Position numbers and translations under genes: made by a program. DNA of 64,000 bases from Pusillimonas noertemannii. Its GTDB lineage: Bacteria > Pseudomonadota > Gammaproteobacteria > Burkholderiales > Burkholderiaceae_B. How positions within the stretch are numbered: position 1 is the stretch's first letter; the number at the start of each line of letters is the position of its first letter. Where the stretch lies: positions 1-64,000 of the forward strand of contig NZ_QEKO01000005.1 in assembly GCF_003096595.1 (NCBI RefSeq), in the 5' to 3' direction. Of this stretch, positions 48,586 to 59,037 are shown one piece after another. The notes beneath the pieces are model-generated. The model was not told the origin of the DNA. It ran no database searches and was given only the letters and a program-made list of their open reading frames with translations.

Positions 48586-48768
48586 TCAAAGCCTCGCTTT
48601 GTAAGATGACAGGAGATCTGGACCTCTGAGCTTTGGGCCGGCGTTTGCGGCGGGGGGCATCGAAGCCAGTTCTCGCTCTTCAGTTTGCCTCAGGACGTTT
48701 GCGAAGGCAGCTTCGGAAACTACGTTGCCGCATGTTTTTACATCGAGAGAAAAAGTTCCTTTCATCAT
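48586..48768 (-). CDS. possible small protein upstream of brnT
   Basis: 60-codon frame starting MMKGTFSLDVKTCGNVVSEA and containing ANVLRQTEERELASMPPAAN. No family is recognised and no clear ribosome-binding site precedes it. It occupies the otherwise empty 307 bases between the two brnT loci, on the same strand as brnTA. It could be a remnant of another small module, or chance. Confidence 0.25.
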   Translation of the reverse strand: MMKGTFSLDVKTCGNVVSEAAFANVLRQTEERELASMPPAANAGPKLRGPDLLSSYKARL

Positions 48769-48831
48769 TGTCCGGACGATAGACCCGCCTATAGTAGGTC
48801 TCCATTGACATCTCCTTGACGGGGTGGTTCA

Positions 48832-49131
48832 GTGAACTACAATGGGCCTATAGAATTTGAATGGAACGAACTCAAAAGCGACCTCTGTTTTCGGGAGCGA
48901 GGGTTTGACTTTGCCTATTCGGCAAGGGCATTTTTTGATCCTCGGTGTATTGTCCGACGAGATACCCGACACGATTATGGCGAAGACCGTTTTCAGATGA
49001 TGGGAAAAATTGAGGGCCGTGTATTCGTCATTGTTTACACGCCCAGGCTTTATGCAATACGCATTCTCTCGGCCCGAAAAGCCAATCAGCGTGAGATCCG
49101 GTGCTATGAAAACCATACGAATGAAGATTGA
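48832..49131 (+). CDS. BrnT-family toxin
   Basis: 99 residues from a GTG start: IEFEWNELKSDLCFRERGFD, ARAFFDPRCIVRRDTRHDYG and the C-terminal YAIRILSARKANQREIRCYE, the BrnT active-site pattern. It is a second BrnT, divergent from the first and clearly different in sequence. Its partner is an HTH protein, not BrnA, whose start overlaps this stop by 26 bp. A TTGACA (48805-48810) lies just upstream. Confidence 0.83.
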   Translation: MNYNGPIEFEWNELKSDLCFRERGFDFAYSARAFFDPRCIVRRDTRHDYGEDRFQMMGKIEGRVFVIVYTPRLYAIRILSARKANQREIRCYENHTNED

Positions 49132-49447
49132 TCCTTCCACGCCAGCCGCGCTGCAGCCGGGAAGGATTGATCGGCTGCGGGTCGATGCCACGACGGAGCA
49201 GGAAATCGCCAGGCAACAGGCGGCGGACGATAAAGATGCTTTGCAAGACGCGGCCAGGTTTGCGCTGCGCGTGCGCCAACGTCTGGGGCTGAGCCAGTCC
49301 CAGTTTTCCAGGCATATCAATGTGCCTATCGAGACGATACGAAATTGGGAGCAGGGCAAGCGTTATCCGACAGGCGCGGCAAAAGCCTTGCTCAGGGTTC
49401 TGGATCGCGAGCCCGAGGCGGCACTGCGGGCTTTGGGCGAGGGCTAG
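49106..49447 (+). CDS. helix-turn-helix antitoxin paired with BrnT-like toxin
   Basis: About 113 residues. The C-terminal XRE-type HTH reads RVRQRLGLSQSQFSRHINVP then IETIRNWEQGKRYPTGAAK. The N-terminal part (ALQPGRIDRLRVDATTEQEI) is likely to be the toxin-binding segment. The start at 49106 overlaps the toxin gene; a second ATG at 49121 is possible. This HTH protein takes the place of BrnA. It ends eight bases from the convergent higA. Confidence 0.78.
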   Translation: MKTIRMKIDPSTPAALQPGRIDRLRVDATTEQEIARQQAADDKDALQDAARFALRVRQRLGLSQSQFSRHINVPIETIRNWEQGKRYPTGAAKALLRVLDREPEAALRALGEG

Positions 49448-49454
49448 CCGCTAA

Positions 49455-49751
49455 TTACGCTTTCTCCAAAGGCCGTATCTTTGCCAGTACGTCGGCAAGT
49501 GCGTCTCTTGCAACTTCCGTATCGTACGCAACCTGGGCGCGCAGCCAGTATCCGTCTGAAAGGCCGAAGAACCGGCAGAGCCTCAAGTCGGTGTCAGCGG
49601 TGACGGAGCGCTGTCCCTTGACGATTTCATTGATGCGTCGCGCAGACACGCCAATTTCTTTGGCAAGGCGGTACTGGCTGATACCTAGCGGGGCAAGGAA
49701 TTCTTCTTGCAGCAATTCGCCGGGGGTAATGGGAGGAATGTCACGAGCCAT
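49455..49751 (-). CDS. higA: HigA-type antitoxin without toxin gene
   Basis: 98 residues of the HigA/VapI family: PPITPGELLQEEFLAPLGIS, then RLAKEIGVSARRINEIVKGQ (HTH) and GLSDGYWLRAQVAYDTEVA. A HigB toxin would be expected directly upstream on this strand, but the 283 bases there contain none. Two overlapping inverted repeats upstream look like its operators. It may repress other promoters or neutralise the HigB encoded at 52856. Confidence 0.85.
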   Translation of the reverse strand: MARDIPPITPGELLQEEFLAPLGISQYRLAKEIGVSARRINEIVKGQRSVTADTDLRLCRFFGLSDGYWLRAQVAYDTEVARDALADVLAKIRPLEKA

Positions 49752-49780
49752 GGGGTATACCTTTCAGGGATCACGAAAAT

Positions 49781-49815
49781 AATAACGCATGGCGTTATTA
49801 ACGTAAAGCGTTAAT
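49781..49815. promoter_or_regulatory. two overlapping inverted-repeat operators before higA
   Basis: AATAACGC-ATG-GCGTTATT (49781-49799) and ATTAACG-TAAAG-CGTTAAT (49797-49815) are perfect inverted repeats sharing the TAACG core. They lie 30-64 bases before the higA start, where HigA-type repressors bind. Confidence 0.7.
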
Positions 49816-49930
49816 AGGTAAGTCACTTTTTGATATTAATCCTCAGTGTGCCAAGGGCTTCCATAGCTTTCCATGGATGCGGATGTTTATATCCAGTTGC
49901 CCTCAAGCGAGTGCCCCATCAATATTGAAG

Positions 49931-50034
49931 CCCGCTGCTTATTGGAGCGGGTTGCCCTAAGCCATCGCGTATGTAGGAACGTACGGTCATCTTAATTAAT
50001 ATTTTTTTGATGAATCTTTTTTGATAAAATAAAA
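49931..50034 (+). promoter_or_regulatory. promoter region of hicAB
   Basis: A hairpin CCCGCT/AGCGGG (49931-49951) is followed by a very AT-rich stretch with two direct repeats of TTTTTTGAT at 50003-50011 and 50017-50025 and TAAAAT just before the hicA ATG. The repeats are 14 bases apart and could bind HicB. The transcript leader would be very short. Confidence 0.45.
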
Positions 50035-50220
50035 ATGAACGGAAAGGAAATCATCAAGAAACTCCAAGAGCATGGCTGGAAGATTCTTCGGCAAGAAGGC
50101 AGTCATGTGCGCATGGGCCTCGATGCTGCGCGTACCACCGTACCCATGCACGGCGCTCGGGATGTCAAGGCGGGTACTTTGGCCAGCATCGAGCGGCAAA
50201 CCGGCGTGAAGCTCAAATGA
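50035..50220 (+). CDS. hicA: HicA mRNA interferase toxin
   Basis: 61 residues with the full HicA fold: MNGKEIIKKLQEHGWKILRQ, the catalytic His in EGSHVRMG, then VPMHGARDVKAGTLASIERQ. It cleaves mRNA when free of HicB. The stop overlaps the hicB start by four bases (ATGA). Unlike the hicA at 42.5 kb, this copy is intact. Confidence 0.92.
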   Translation: MNGKEIIKKLQEHGWKILRQEGSHVRMGLDAARTTVPMHGARDVKAGTLASIERQTGVKLK

Positions 50221-50648
50221 AGGAACTCGATATGGACACTCGTTATCCCGCCCTGATTACCAAGGCCCTGGAAGGGGGTTTCTGTGTCCGATTTGTTGAT
50301 CTCGACGAAGCGTTTACCGAAGGCGACTCGATGGAAGAGGCTTTGTTCAACGCTGCCGAGGTGCTCACGCTTACCCTTGAGGGCCGGCTTTCCGAGGGCA
50401 TAGAGGTGCCGCCGCCCAGCCGTAGTGTCCGCGGGGCGCGCTACATCGCGCCCGACGCCAAGACGCAAGGCGTATTGCTGCTGCGCGCCGCGCGGGGTGA
50501 GCGCAGCTTGGCCGAATTGGCGCGGGCGCTGGAAACCAGTTGGCCGCAGGCTAAAAGGCTGGAAGATCCGCATCATTGGCCTAGCCTGAAAACGCTCGAC
50601 CGCGCCGTGCGCGTCCTGGGCAAGCGGCTGGTGCTCAGCGTCGAGTAA
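50217..50648 (+). CDS. hicB: HicB antitoxin
   Basis: 143 residues. The HicB fold is YPALITKALEGGFCVRFVDL, then EGDSMEEALFNAAEVLTLTL. The C-terminal HTH-like part is LLRAARGERSLAELARALET and WPSLKTLDRAVRVLGKRL. It starts inside the hicA stop. It should bind HicA and repress the operon through the AT-rich repeats upstream. Confidence 0.9.
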   Translation: MKELDMDTRYPALITKALEGGFCVRFVDLDEAFTEGDSMEEALFNAAEVLTLTLEGRLSEGIEVPPPSRSVRGARYIAPDAKTQGVLLLRAARGERSLAELARALETSWPQAKRLEDPHHWPSLKTLDRAVRVLGKRLVLSVE

Positions 50649-50768
50649 GGCCGCCAAAAGCAACAGGAGTAAAATACCGCCTGCAAACCAAACCCCACGC
50701 TGGTGCGCCGCGCGAGCATTCGCATGGCCGGCATCGTGTGTCTGTCAAAACCACGAAAAGGAACTCCC

Positions 50769-51410
50769 GTGCTGCCTCAACGACTCACCGCAGGTTATCA
50801 AAGCTTTCTAGATGGCCGTTTCAAGACGGAAAGCGAGCGATATCAAGAGTTGGGCGAGTCGGGACAGAACCCCGAGATCATGCTGATCGGCTGTGTCGAT
50901 TCGCGGGTTTCGCCCGAAGTGATTTTCGATGCGGGCCCGGGCGAGATGCTGGTGGTGCGCAATGTGGCCAATCTCGTTCCCAAGTACGAGACCGACCCGA
51001 AGGCTTCGCATCACGGCACCAGCGCGGCGATCGAGTTCGGGGTAAATGGGCTGAAGGTGAAGCACATCGTCGTGTTGGGCCATGCTTCTTGCGGCGGCGT
51101 GCGCGCTTTCCACGACCACGCCGAGCCGCTTAGCCAGGGCGACTTCATCAGCAAGTGGATGGCGCAGATCGAACCGGCCGCCGAGCGCATCGGACCCATG
51201 ACGGGCGATCTGAAGACCGATCTGAAGCGGCTTGAACTGGCGGTGGTCGAGGAAAGCCTGAACAACCTCATGACCTTTCCTTTTGTGCGCCGCGCGGTGG
51301 AAGAGGGCAGGCTGCAATTGCACGGCGCTTATTTCGGCGTGGCCACGGGGCTGCTGTTCTCGCGCAATCCCGAGACAGGCGAATTCAAGGCCTGCCTGGG
51401 CGAGGACTGA
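50769..51410 (+). CDS. can: beta-class carbonic anhydrase
   Basis: 213-residue zinc enzyme that interconverts CO2 and bicarbonate. Zinc ligands are Cys42 (GCVDSR), His105 and Cys108 (GHASCGG); Asp44/Arg46 form the catalytic dyad. A GTG start at 50769 with AAGGA eight bases upstream was chosen; a longer frame adds 22 unrelated residues. It is not obviously linked to its neighbours. Confidence 0.92.
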   Translation: MLPQRLTAGYQSFLDGRFKTESERYQELGESGQNPEIMLIGCVDSRVSPEVIFDAGPGEMLVVRNVANLVPKYETDPKASHHGTSAAIEFGVNGLKVKHIVVLGHASCGGVRAFHDHAEPLSQGDFISKWMAQIEPAAERIGPMTGDLKTDLKRLELAVVEESLNNLMTFPFVRRAVEEGRLQLHGAYFGVATGLLFSRNPETGEFKACLGED

Positions 51411-51577
51411 ACGCCTTTCTCGTAGGTGCCGGTGCGCTTGGCAAGCAGCGTGCCATGCGTGAGTCGGTCAGCGTCTGGCCAGTTTCCGGCAGGCCATCCG
51501 AGCGGATGGACGTCGCGCCTAGCCCCTTGCTTTAAAATGCCTTCGTACCTAAAACAGACCAAGCAGGAGAAGCGGTT

Positions 51578-52561
51578 TTGACCACGAAGATCAGGATAGG
51601 CATTGCAGGCTACGGCAATCTGGGGCGGGGCGTTGAATCTGCGCTGGCCCAGAATGGCGATATGGAACTGGTGGGCGTGTTCACGCGCCGCGAGCCCGGC
51701 CAGTTGAAGCTGCTGGGCAATGCGCCGGTGCTGCATATCGACGACATCGGCCAATACCAGGGCAAGATCGACGTGCTGATTCTGTGCGGCGGTTCGAAGA
51801 ACGACTTGCCCGAGCAGGGGCCGGCGCTGGCCGCGCTGTTCAATACGGTCGACAGCTTCGACACCCATGCCAAGGTGCCCGAGTACTTCGAGGCGGTGAA
51901 CCAGTCGGCCGAGCCTGCGGGCAATACGGCCATTATTTCTGTGGGCTGGGATCCGGGCCTGTTCTCATTGAACCGCTTGTTCGGCGAAGCGGTGCTGCCC
52001 GAGGGTGCCACATACACCTTCTGGGGCAAGGGCCTGAGCCAGGGGCATTCCGACGCGGTGCGCCGGGTGCCGGGGGTGAAGGCCGGGGTGCAGTACACGC
52101 TGCCCGTGCCCGAGGCGGTAGAGCGCGTGCGCAATGGCGAGCTGCCCCAGCTTTCCACGCGCGAGAAGCACAAGCGCGAATGCTTTGTGGTGCTGCAAGA
52201 GGGTGCCGACGCCGCCGCGGTGGAGCAGGCCATCGTGACCATGCCCGATTATTTTGCCGACTACGACACCACGGTGAACTTCCTCGATGAAGAAACCCTG
52301 CGCCGCGACCATGAGGCCATGCCGCATGGCGGCTTTGTGATCCGCAGCGGCACCACGGGCCAGGGCAACACACAGGTGGTGGAATATTCGCTGAAGCTGC
52401 AAAGCAACCCCGAGTTCACCGCCAGCGTGCTGGTGGCCTATGCGCGCGCGGCCCATCGCCTTAACCAGATGGGCCAGGCCGGCGCGAAGTCGGTGCTCGA
52501 CGTGCCTCCGGGCCTGCTGTCGCCCAAGAGCGCGGCCCAGCTTCGCAAAGAGCTCTTGTAA
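51578..52561 (+). CDS. ddh: meso-diaminopimelate D-dehydrogenase
   Basis: NADP-dependent enzyme that makes meso-diaminopimelate in one step from tetrahydrodipicolinate, for lysine and peptidoglycan. 327 residues: the Rossmann loop IAGYGNLGRGVE, then GVFTRREPGQLK, ISVGWDPGLFSLNRL, the substrate-site GKGLSQGHSDAVRRVPGVK and HGGFVIRSGTTG. The start is TTG at 51578, with CAGGAGAAG in front. The enzyme is uncommon in proteobacteria, where the succinylase route is usual. It stands alone. Confidence 0.94.
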   Translation: MTTKIRIGIAGYGNLGRGVESALAQNGDMELVGVFTRREPGQLKLLGNAPVLHIDDIGQYQGKIDVLILCGGSKNDLPEQGPALAALFNTVDSFDTHAKVPEYFEAVNQSAEPAGNTAIISVGWDPGLFSLNRLFGEAVLPEGATYTFWGKGLSQGHSDAVRRVPGVKAGVQYTLPVPEAVERVRNGELPQLSTREKHKRECFVVLQEGADAAAVEQAIVTMPDYFADYDTTVNFLDEETLRRDHEAMPHGGFVIRSGTTGQGNTQVVEYSLKLQSNPEFTASVLVAYARAAHRLNQMGQAGAKSVLDVPPGLLSPKSAAQLRKELL

Positions 52562-52855
52562 AGCCCAAAGGGTGGGGTGCTTCGTGCGCAAGCGCTATTT
52601 GTCATCTGACGACGCTTGAGAAGGCCCCACGCCGGCATGGCCGTGCCATCTGCGCGAGGCAGGACAAAAGCAGCAAAATTCTGCCGGAGAGTGCCGAGTC
52701 TCCGATATGCTTGACCGGTATTTGGTTGTTGCCTTGCCGGGTTTACGTCGATTCCGACGCATCGCGGCGGATCCATACTGTCGCTGCATCGCCTTTGTCG
52801 CAGGGCTTGTACAGTTCCGTATTTCCACTTAGAATAACGTTTATCGGTAAACGAT
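52562..52855. promoter_or_regulatory. region between ddh and higBA, with promoter and operator
   Basis: The right end has TTGTAC (52807-52812), a 17-base gap, TAGAAT (52830-52835) and the inverted repeat CGTTTA-TCGG-TAAACG (52838-52853) ending two bases before the higB ATG. These form a strong promoter whose transcript start is covered by an operator, as in autoregulated higBA loci. The remaining 240 bases hold nothing recognisable. Confidence 0.65.
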
Positions 52856-53137
52856 ATGCCCATACTTTCATTCCGCTGCGAAGAGACGCGGGCATTATTC
52901 GAAGGTGAGCGCGTTCAGCGTTTCGCCAACATTCACGGCGTGGCCGAACGCAAATTGCAGCAACTGGATTCGGCTGAAACGCTGGCATTCTTACGAGCCC
53001 CACCGGGGAACAGGCTGGAACGACTCATTGGCGACCGAGCGGGGCAACACAGCATACGTGTTAACGCGCAGTGGCGAATCTGCTTCGTGTGGACGAGCGA
53101 TGGGCCCGCTCAAGTCGAGATTACGGATTATCACTAA
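52856..53137 (+). CDS. higB: HigB toxin
   Basis: 93-residue RelE-superfamily mRNA interferase: FRCEETRALFEGERVQRFAN, RKLQQLDSAETLAFLRAPPG and the family ending WRICFVWTSDGPAQVEITDY. It precedes higA by two bases. An operator overlaps the promoter just upstream. Confidence 0.92.
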   Translation: MPILSFRCEETRALFEGERVQRFANIHGVAERKLQQLDSAETLAFLRAPPGNRLERLIGDRAGQHSIRVNAQWRICFVWTSDGPAQVEITDYH

Positions 53138-53139
53138 CG

Positions 53140-55678
<2,539 letters not shown>

Positions 55679-55765
55679 CCGGCCATCGCCTTAACGCTTT
55701 CCCGCCGCTGTCCTCGCTGCGTTGCGGCCACTGGCTCTTGCCGGCGAGGCGGGATGAGCCCGCCG

Positions 55766-55797
55766 CGCCCCGCGCAGCGAAATGGCTGCACGGGGCG
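55766..55797. terminator. bidirectional hairpin between pobR and the binding-protein gene
   Basis: CGCCCCG and CGGGGCG (55766-55772, 55791-55797) enclose CAGC-GAAATG-GCTG, separated by two mismatched bases on each side. It lies between convergent genes. A weak T-rich stretch (GGTTGCTCTTT) follows on the plus strand. Confidence 0.55.
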
Positions 55798-55836
55798 GGG
55801 GGTTGCTCTTTGCCCGGAGAGTGTGCGGTGAAGCGA

Positions 55837-57006
55837 TTACTCCTTGCCTGGGTCGCGATAATTCTTCAATGAATCATCGAACTCCACGTTCACCAGCTTG
55901 CCGTCCCGGCGCTCGACCTTGCGAATATAGATGGTCTGGTTGATGTCGCGCGTTTCGGGGTCTATGGTGATGGAGCCGCGGGGGCTGACGAACGAGACGC
56001 CGCGCACCGCCTGCATGAATTTTTCGGTCGAGGCGTCACCACCGGTTTTCTTCAGCGTTTCATGTATGACGCGCATGCCGTCATAGCCGCCCACCGACAT
56101 GAAGTTGGGCCTGTCGTTGGGGTAGGCCTTGTAGTAGGCCTGGGTGTAGGCCTTGTTCTCCTTTGATTCGTGCACCTCGGAATAGTGGTGCGCGGTAACC
56201 AGCCCCAGCGCCGCATCGCCCATGGCGTCTATGCTGTCTTCGTCCGTAAGGTCGCCGGTGGCGATCACGCGTATGCCCTCGTCGGCGAGGCCGCGCTGCT
56301 GGAAGCCTTTCAGGAAGGCGATGGGCAGCTCGCCCGCCGGCAGGAACAGGAACACCACGTCGGGCTTGACGTCCTTGATGCGCTGAAGAAAGGGCGCGAA
56401 GTCGGGGTTCTGCAGCGGCACGCGCACTTCGCCCACGATCTCGCCGCCGGCCGCGGTATAGCTCTTCTGGAAGTAGCCTTCGGCGTCGTAGCCGGGGCCG
56501 AAGTCGGCCACCAGGGTAAAGGCCTTCTTCATGCCGTTCTGGACGGCCCAGGGGCCCAGCGGCACGGTGTACTGCGCCACGGTGGCCGAGGTGCGCACGA
56601 TGTTGGGCGAACGCGTGGTCAGGCTCGAGGTGCCGGCGTTCATCACGATCATGGGCTTGTCGCCGCTGGTGGCCACGGCGGCGGCCGAGACGGCGCCGGG
56701 CGTCATGGCAAAGCCCGCCAGAATGTCGACCTTGTCGCGCACGATCAGCTCTTGCGCCAGGCGGCGGCTGATCTCGGGTGCGGCGCCGGTGTCGTCCTTG
56801 AGCACGATCTCGACCTTGCGGCCCTCGAAGCTGTCGCCGTTCTGCTGCAGGTAAAGGCGTACGCCGTGTTCTATCTGCTTGCCGTAGCCCGAGAACACGC
56901 CCGACATGGGCAGCACGAGGCCGATGCGCAGCGGTTCGGCGGCAGAGGCGGTGGTGCTTGCCATGGCGCCCAGGGCCAGGGCGGCCAACAGGTGATGCAG
57001 TTTCAT
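55837..57006 (-). CDS. LivK-type ABC substrate-binding protein (orphan)
   Basis: 389 residues with a signal peptide (MKLHHLLAALALGAMASTTA, cleavage near ASA-AEP). It has the periplasmic-binding-protein type I fold: RIGLVLPMSGVFSGYGKQIE, then LAGFAMTPGAVSAAAVATSG. The branched-chain amino-acid family includes many aromatic-acid binders. No livH/M/G/F genes flank it. It is downstream of the FAD monooxygenase by 189 bp on the same strand, suggesting that it captures that enzyme's substrate. Start at 57006 chosen. Confidence 0.85.
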   Translation of the reverse strand: MKLHHLLAALALGAMASTTASAAEPLRIGLVLPMSGVFSGYGKQIEHGVRLYLQQNGDSFEGRKVEIVLKDDTGAAPEISRRLAQELIVRDKVDILAGFAMTPGAVSAAAVATSGDKPMIVMNAGTSSLTTRSPNIVRTSATVAQYTVPLGPWAVQNGMKKAFTLVADFGPGYDAEGYFQKSYTAAGGEIVGEVRVPLQNPDFAPFLQRIKDVKPDVVFLFLPAGELPIAFLKGFQQRGLADEGIRVIATGDLTDEDSIDAMGDAALGLVTAHHYSEVHESKENKAYTQAYYKAYPNDRPNFMSVGGYDGMRVIHETLKKTGGDASTEKFMQAVRGVSFVSPRGSITIDPETRDINQTIYIRKVERRDGKLVNVEFDDSLKNYRDPGKE

Positions 57007-57054
57007 TGGAGGTCTCCTTGTCGTTGATTCGAGGCTTTGCCGAGGCAAGCCTTG

Positions 57055-57100
57055 TTGGTTCAAAGCTTCCTTGGTTCTCGAAGCTTTCCTGGTTCAAAGT
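57055..57100. repeat. short imperfect tandem repeats in the leader of the binding-protein gene
   Basis: TTGGTTCAAAGCTTCC (57055-57070), TTGGTTCTCGAAGCTTTCC (57071-57089) and TGGTTCAAAG (57090-57099) follow each other, about 50-95 bases before the start. The purpose is unknown; such repeats can act as RNA structure or regulator sites. Confidence 0.5.
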
Positions 57101-57195
57101 GCGGGGGTCGTTGTGGCGGGGCGGCGGACGATTCAGCGCTTGGGTCTTCCAGCCGCTGCGCGTTCAAGGCTGGAGCGGCCCGGGCACATATTTGC

Positions 57196-58830
57196 TCACG
57201 TCGCCCCGGCGCCCCGTGCCAGGTCGAGGACGGCGGCAAAGCTTTCGTCCAGGCGGTTGCCGCGCCAGGCGATGTGCTGGTCCGGACGAACCAGCACATA
57301 GTCGGCGCCATACAGTTCGCGGGCCTGAACGTCGTCCAGGGCCAGGTCGTGCAGCGGCATGAGGGCGCTTGGCGGCGCGACATCGGTCGCCGAGGCGCCC
57401 AGGCGCAACAGGGTGAAACCCTGGCCGAAGCGGTCGAACAGCGACGAGCCGTCGTCCAGCCATACATGCGGCGCGCGATGCCCCGGGCGGCCGCAGGGCA
57501 GATAGAGATTGGCCGTATCGGGCGGCGGGCTGCCGGCTTCGGTCGCGACGATGGGCGAGTCTTCATAGCGCGTGCCCAGATGCACGCCGGGTATGGAAAA
57601 CTCTTTGTAGGCGTGAAAATTCAAGTAACCGCCCAGGGCCTGCCGCGCCGCCTCGCCCGCGGGCGTGTCGTCCTCGATGTCGGCGGGAATGCGCACATGG
57701 CCTATGCTGTCGGCGAACTGGCGCGCGAAGCCGGTGTTGCGAAAGGCGGCGGGGCGGCGCTCGGCTTCATAACTGTCGAGCAGGCCGGGGCCGGCGTGGC
57801 CCTTGACGGCCGCCTCCAGCTTCCAGGCCAGGTTGGCGGCGTCTTCGATGCCGGTGTTGTAGCCCAGGCCGCCCGTGGGGGTGAACAGGTGGGCCGCGTC
57901 GCCGGCCAAGAATACACGGCCGCTGCGCATTTTTTCCGCTACCAGGGCAAAGCCCGCCGTCCACGCCGAATTGCTGATCAGCTCGAAGGGCAGGTCGGCG
58001 CCCACCGCCGTGGCGATGCGCCGGCCCACGTCGTCGTCATTGGGCTCTTCGCCTTCCTGCAGCTGGATGTTGATGATGAAGCTGCCGCGGCCGTCGACCG
58101 ACACGATCAGCGAGCGCTGTTCCGGGTTCAGCGTCCAGTACTGCCAGGCGCGCTCGCCCTTCATGCGCTCGTACAGGGCCGGGGCATTGAAGTAGGCCGC
58201 CGCCATGCGTCCGCCCATGAAGCCGCGTTTTTCGCCGGCCGTACCGGCGTAGTGCAGGCCCATCAGCGAACGCACGGTGCTGCGCGGCCCGTCGCAGCCA
58301 ACCAGGTAGCGGGCGCGGCAGCGCTGGCTCGCGCCGTCGGCCAACGCTATTTCCGCCTCCACGCCTTCTTCGTCCTGGCTTAGCTTTTGAACAGTGGAGA
58401 GGTATTGCACCCGGGCGCCGGCATGGCTTTCAGCCGCCCGGCGCAGCACGGGCTCAATATAAAGCTGCGAGCAGCGGTGCGGCAGTTCGGGCGTGGGCCA
58501 CAGGAACTCCAGCTCGCGCAGGCGGTTTACCGCAAACGAAGACGAGGGCTGACGCAGGCGGGCCAGTTCGTGCGCGCCCAGGCGGGTGAAGTAGGCCACG
58601 TCGGTGGGGTGGTCGGGCGGCAGGCCCAGCGCGCGTATCTCTGCCGAGATGCCCAGCCGGCGGTAGTGCTCCATGGTGCGCGCGCTGTTGGCATTGGCGG
58701 CTGGATGCGTGCTGGTGCCTGGCTTGTCGTCGAACACGCGCACCGACAGGCCTCGCATGCCCAATTCGGCCGCCAGGAACAGGCCCACCGGCCCGCCTCC
58801 GGCGATGATGACGTCGCAATCGAAATTCAT
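57196..58830 (-). CDS. FAD-dependent aromatic monooxygenase (MhpA/phenol hydroxylase type)
   Basis: 544 residues. GGGPVGLFLAAELG is at about 11-24, YLVGCDGPRSTVR near 175, and FLAGDAAHLFTPTGGLGYNT is followed by GIEDAANLAWKL. The C-terminal thioredoxin-like domain has LVRPDQHIAWR. The family hydroxylates phenols, 3-(3-hydroxyphenyl)propionate, resorcinol or similar rings using NAD(P)H. The substrate cannot be told. A LysR gene lies divergently, with four regulator half-sites between. Start MNFDCDVIIAGGG. Confidence 0.87.
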   Translation of the reverse strand: MNFDCDVIIAGGGPVGLFLAAELGMRGLSVRVFDDKPGTSTHPAANANSARTMEHYRRLGISAEIRALGLPPDHPTDVAYFTRLGAHELARLRQPSSSFAVNRLRELEFLWPTPELPHRCSQLYIEPVLRRAAESHAGARVQYLSTVQKLSQDEEGVEAEIALADGASQRCRARYLVGCDGPRSTVRSLMGLHYAGTAGEKRGFMGGRMAAAYFNAPALYERMKGERAWQYWTLNPEQRSLIVSVDGRGSFIINIQLQEGEEPNDDDVGRRIATAVGADLPFELISNSAWTAGFALVAEKMRSGRVFLAGDAAHLFTPTGGLGYNTGIEDAANLAWKLEAAVKGHAGPGLLDSYEAERRPAAFRNTGFARQFADSIGHVRIPADIEDDTPAGEAARQALGGYLNFHAYKEFSIPGVHLGTRYEDSPIVATEAGSPPPDTANLYLPCGRPGHRAPHVWLDDGSSLFDRFGQGFTLLRLGASATDVAPPSALMPLHDLALDDVQARELYGADYVLVRPDQHIAWRGNRLDESFAAVLDLARGAGAT

Positions 58831-58922
58831 GTTCGCTCCACCTTGTATTTTTGGATGCCGGCCAGCCGTCATTCACAGGCCCGGCGCCAGGCGGGAGGGG
58901 TGACTCCGGCCCAAGCCGCATC

Positions 58923-58951
58923 GGATGCCGGAGCCTGTAGATCCGGCATCC
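58923..58951. promoter_or_regulatory. hairpin in the monooxygenase-lysR intergenic region
   Basis: GGATGCCGGA (58923-58932) pairs perfectly with TCCGGCATCC (58942-58951) around nine bases. It lies between the monooxygenase start and the LysR half-sites, so it would be in the leader of the monooxygenase transcript, or could bind a protein as DNA. Confidence 0.5.
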
Positions 58952-59022
58952 ATAGTGTGTTCTTGAACCAACTATGTGTCTATATAATGGAATGCATTAA
59001 GACTATGTTGACCATGCATAGT
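58951..59022. promoter_or_regulatory. LysR-type binding region with four ACTATG half-sites
   Basis: CATAGT (58951), ACTATG (58971), ACTATG (59002) and CATAGT (59017) form two inverted repeats with spacers of 14 and 9 bases. TATAAT lies between them at about 58982. This arrangement of recognition and activation sites fits a LysR regulator acting on both divergent genes. Confidence 0.65.
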
Positions 59023-59037
59023 ATGGGGAGAGACAAA

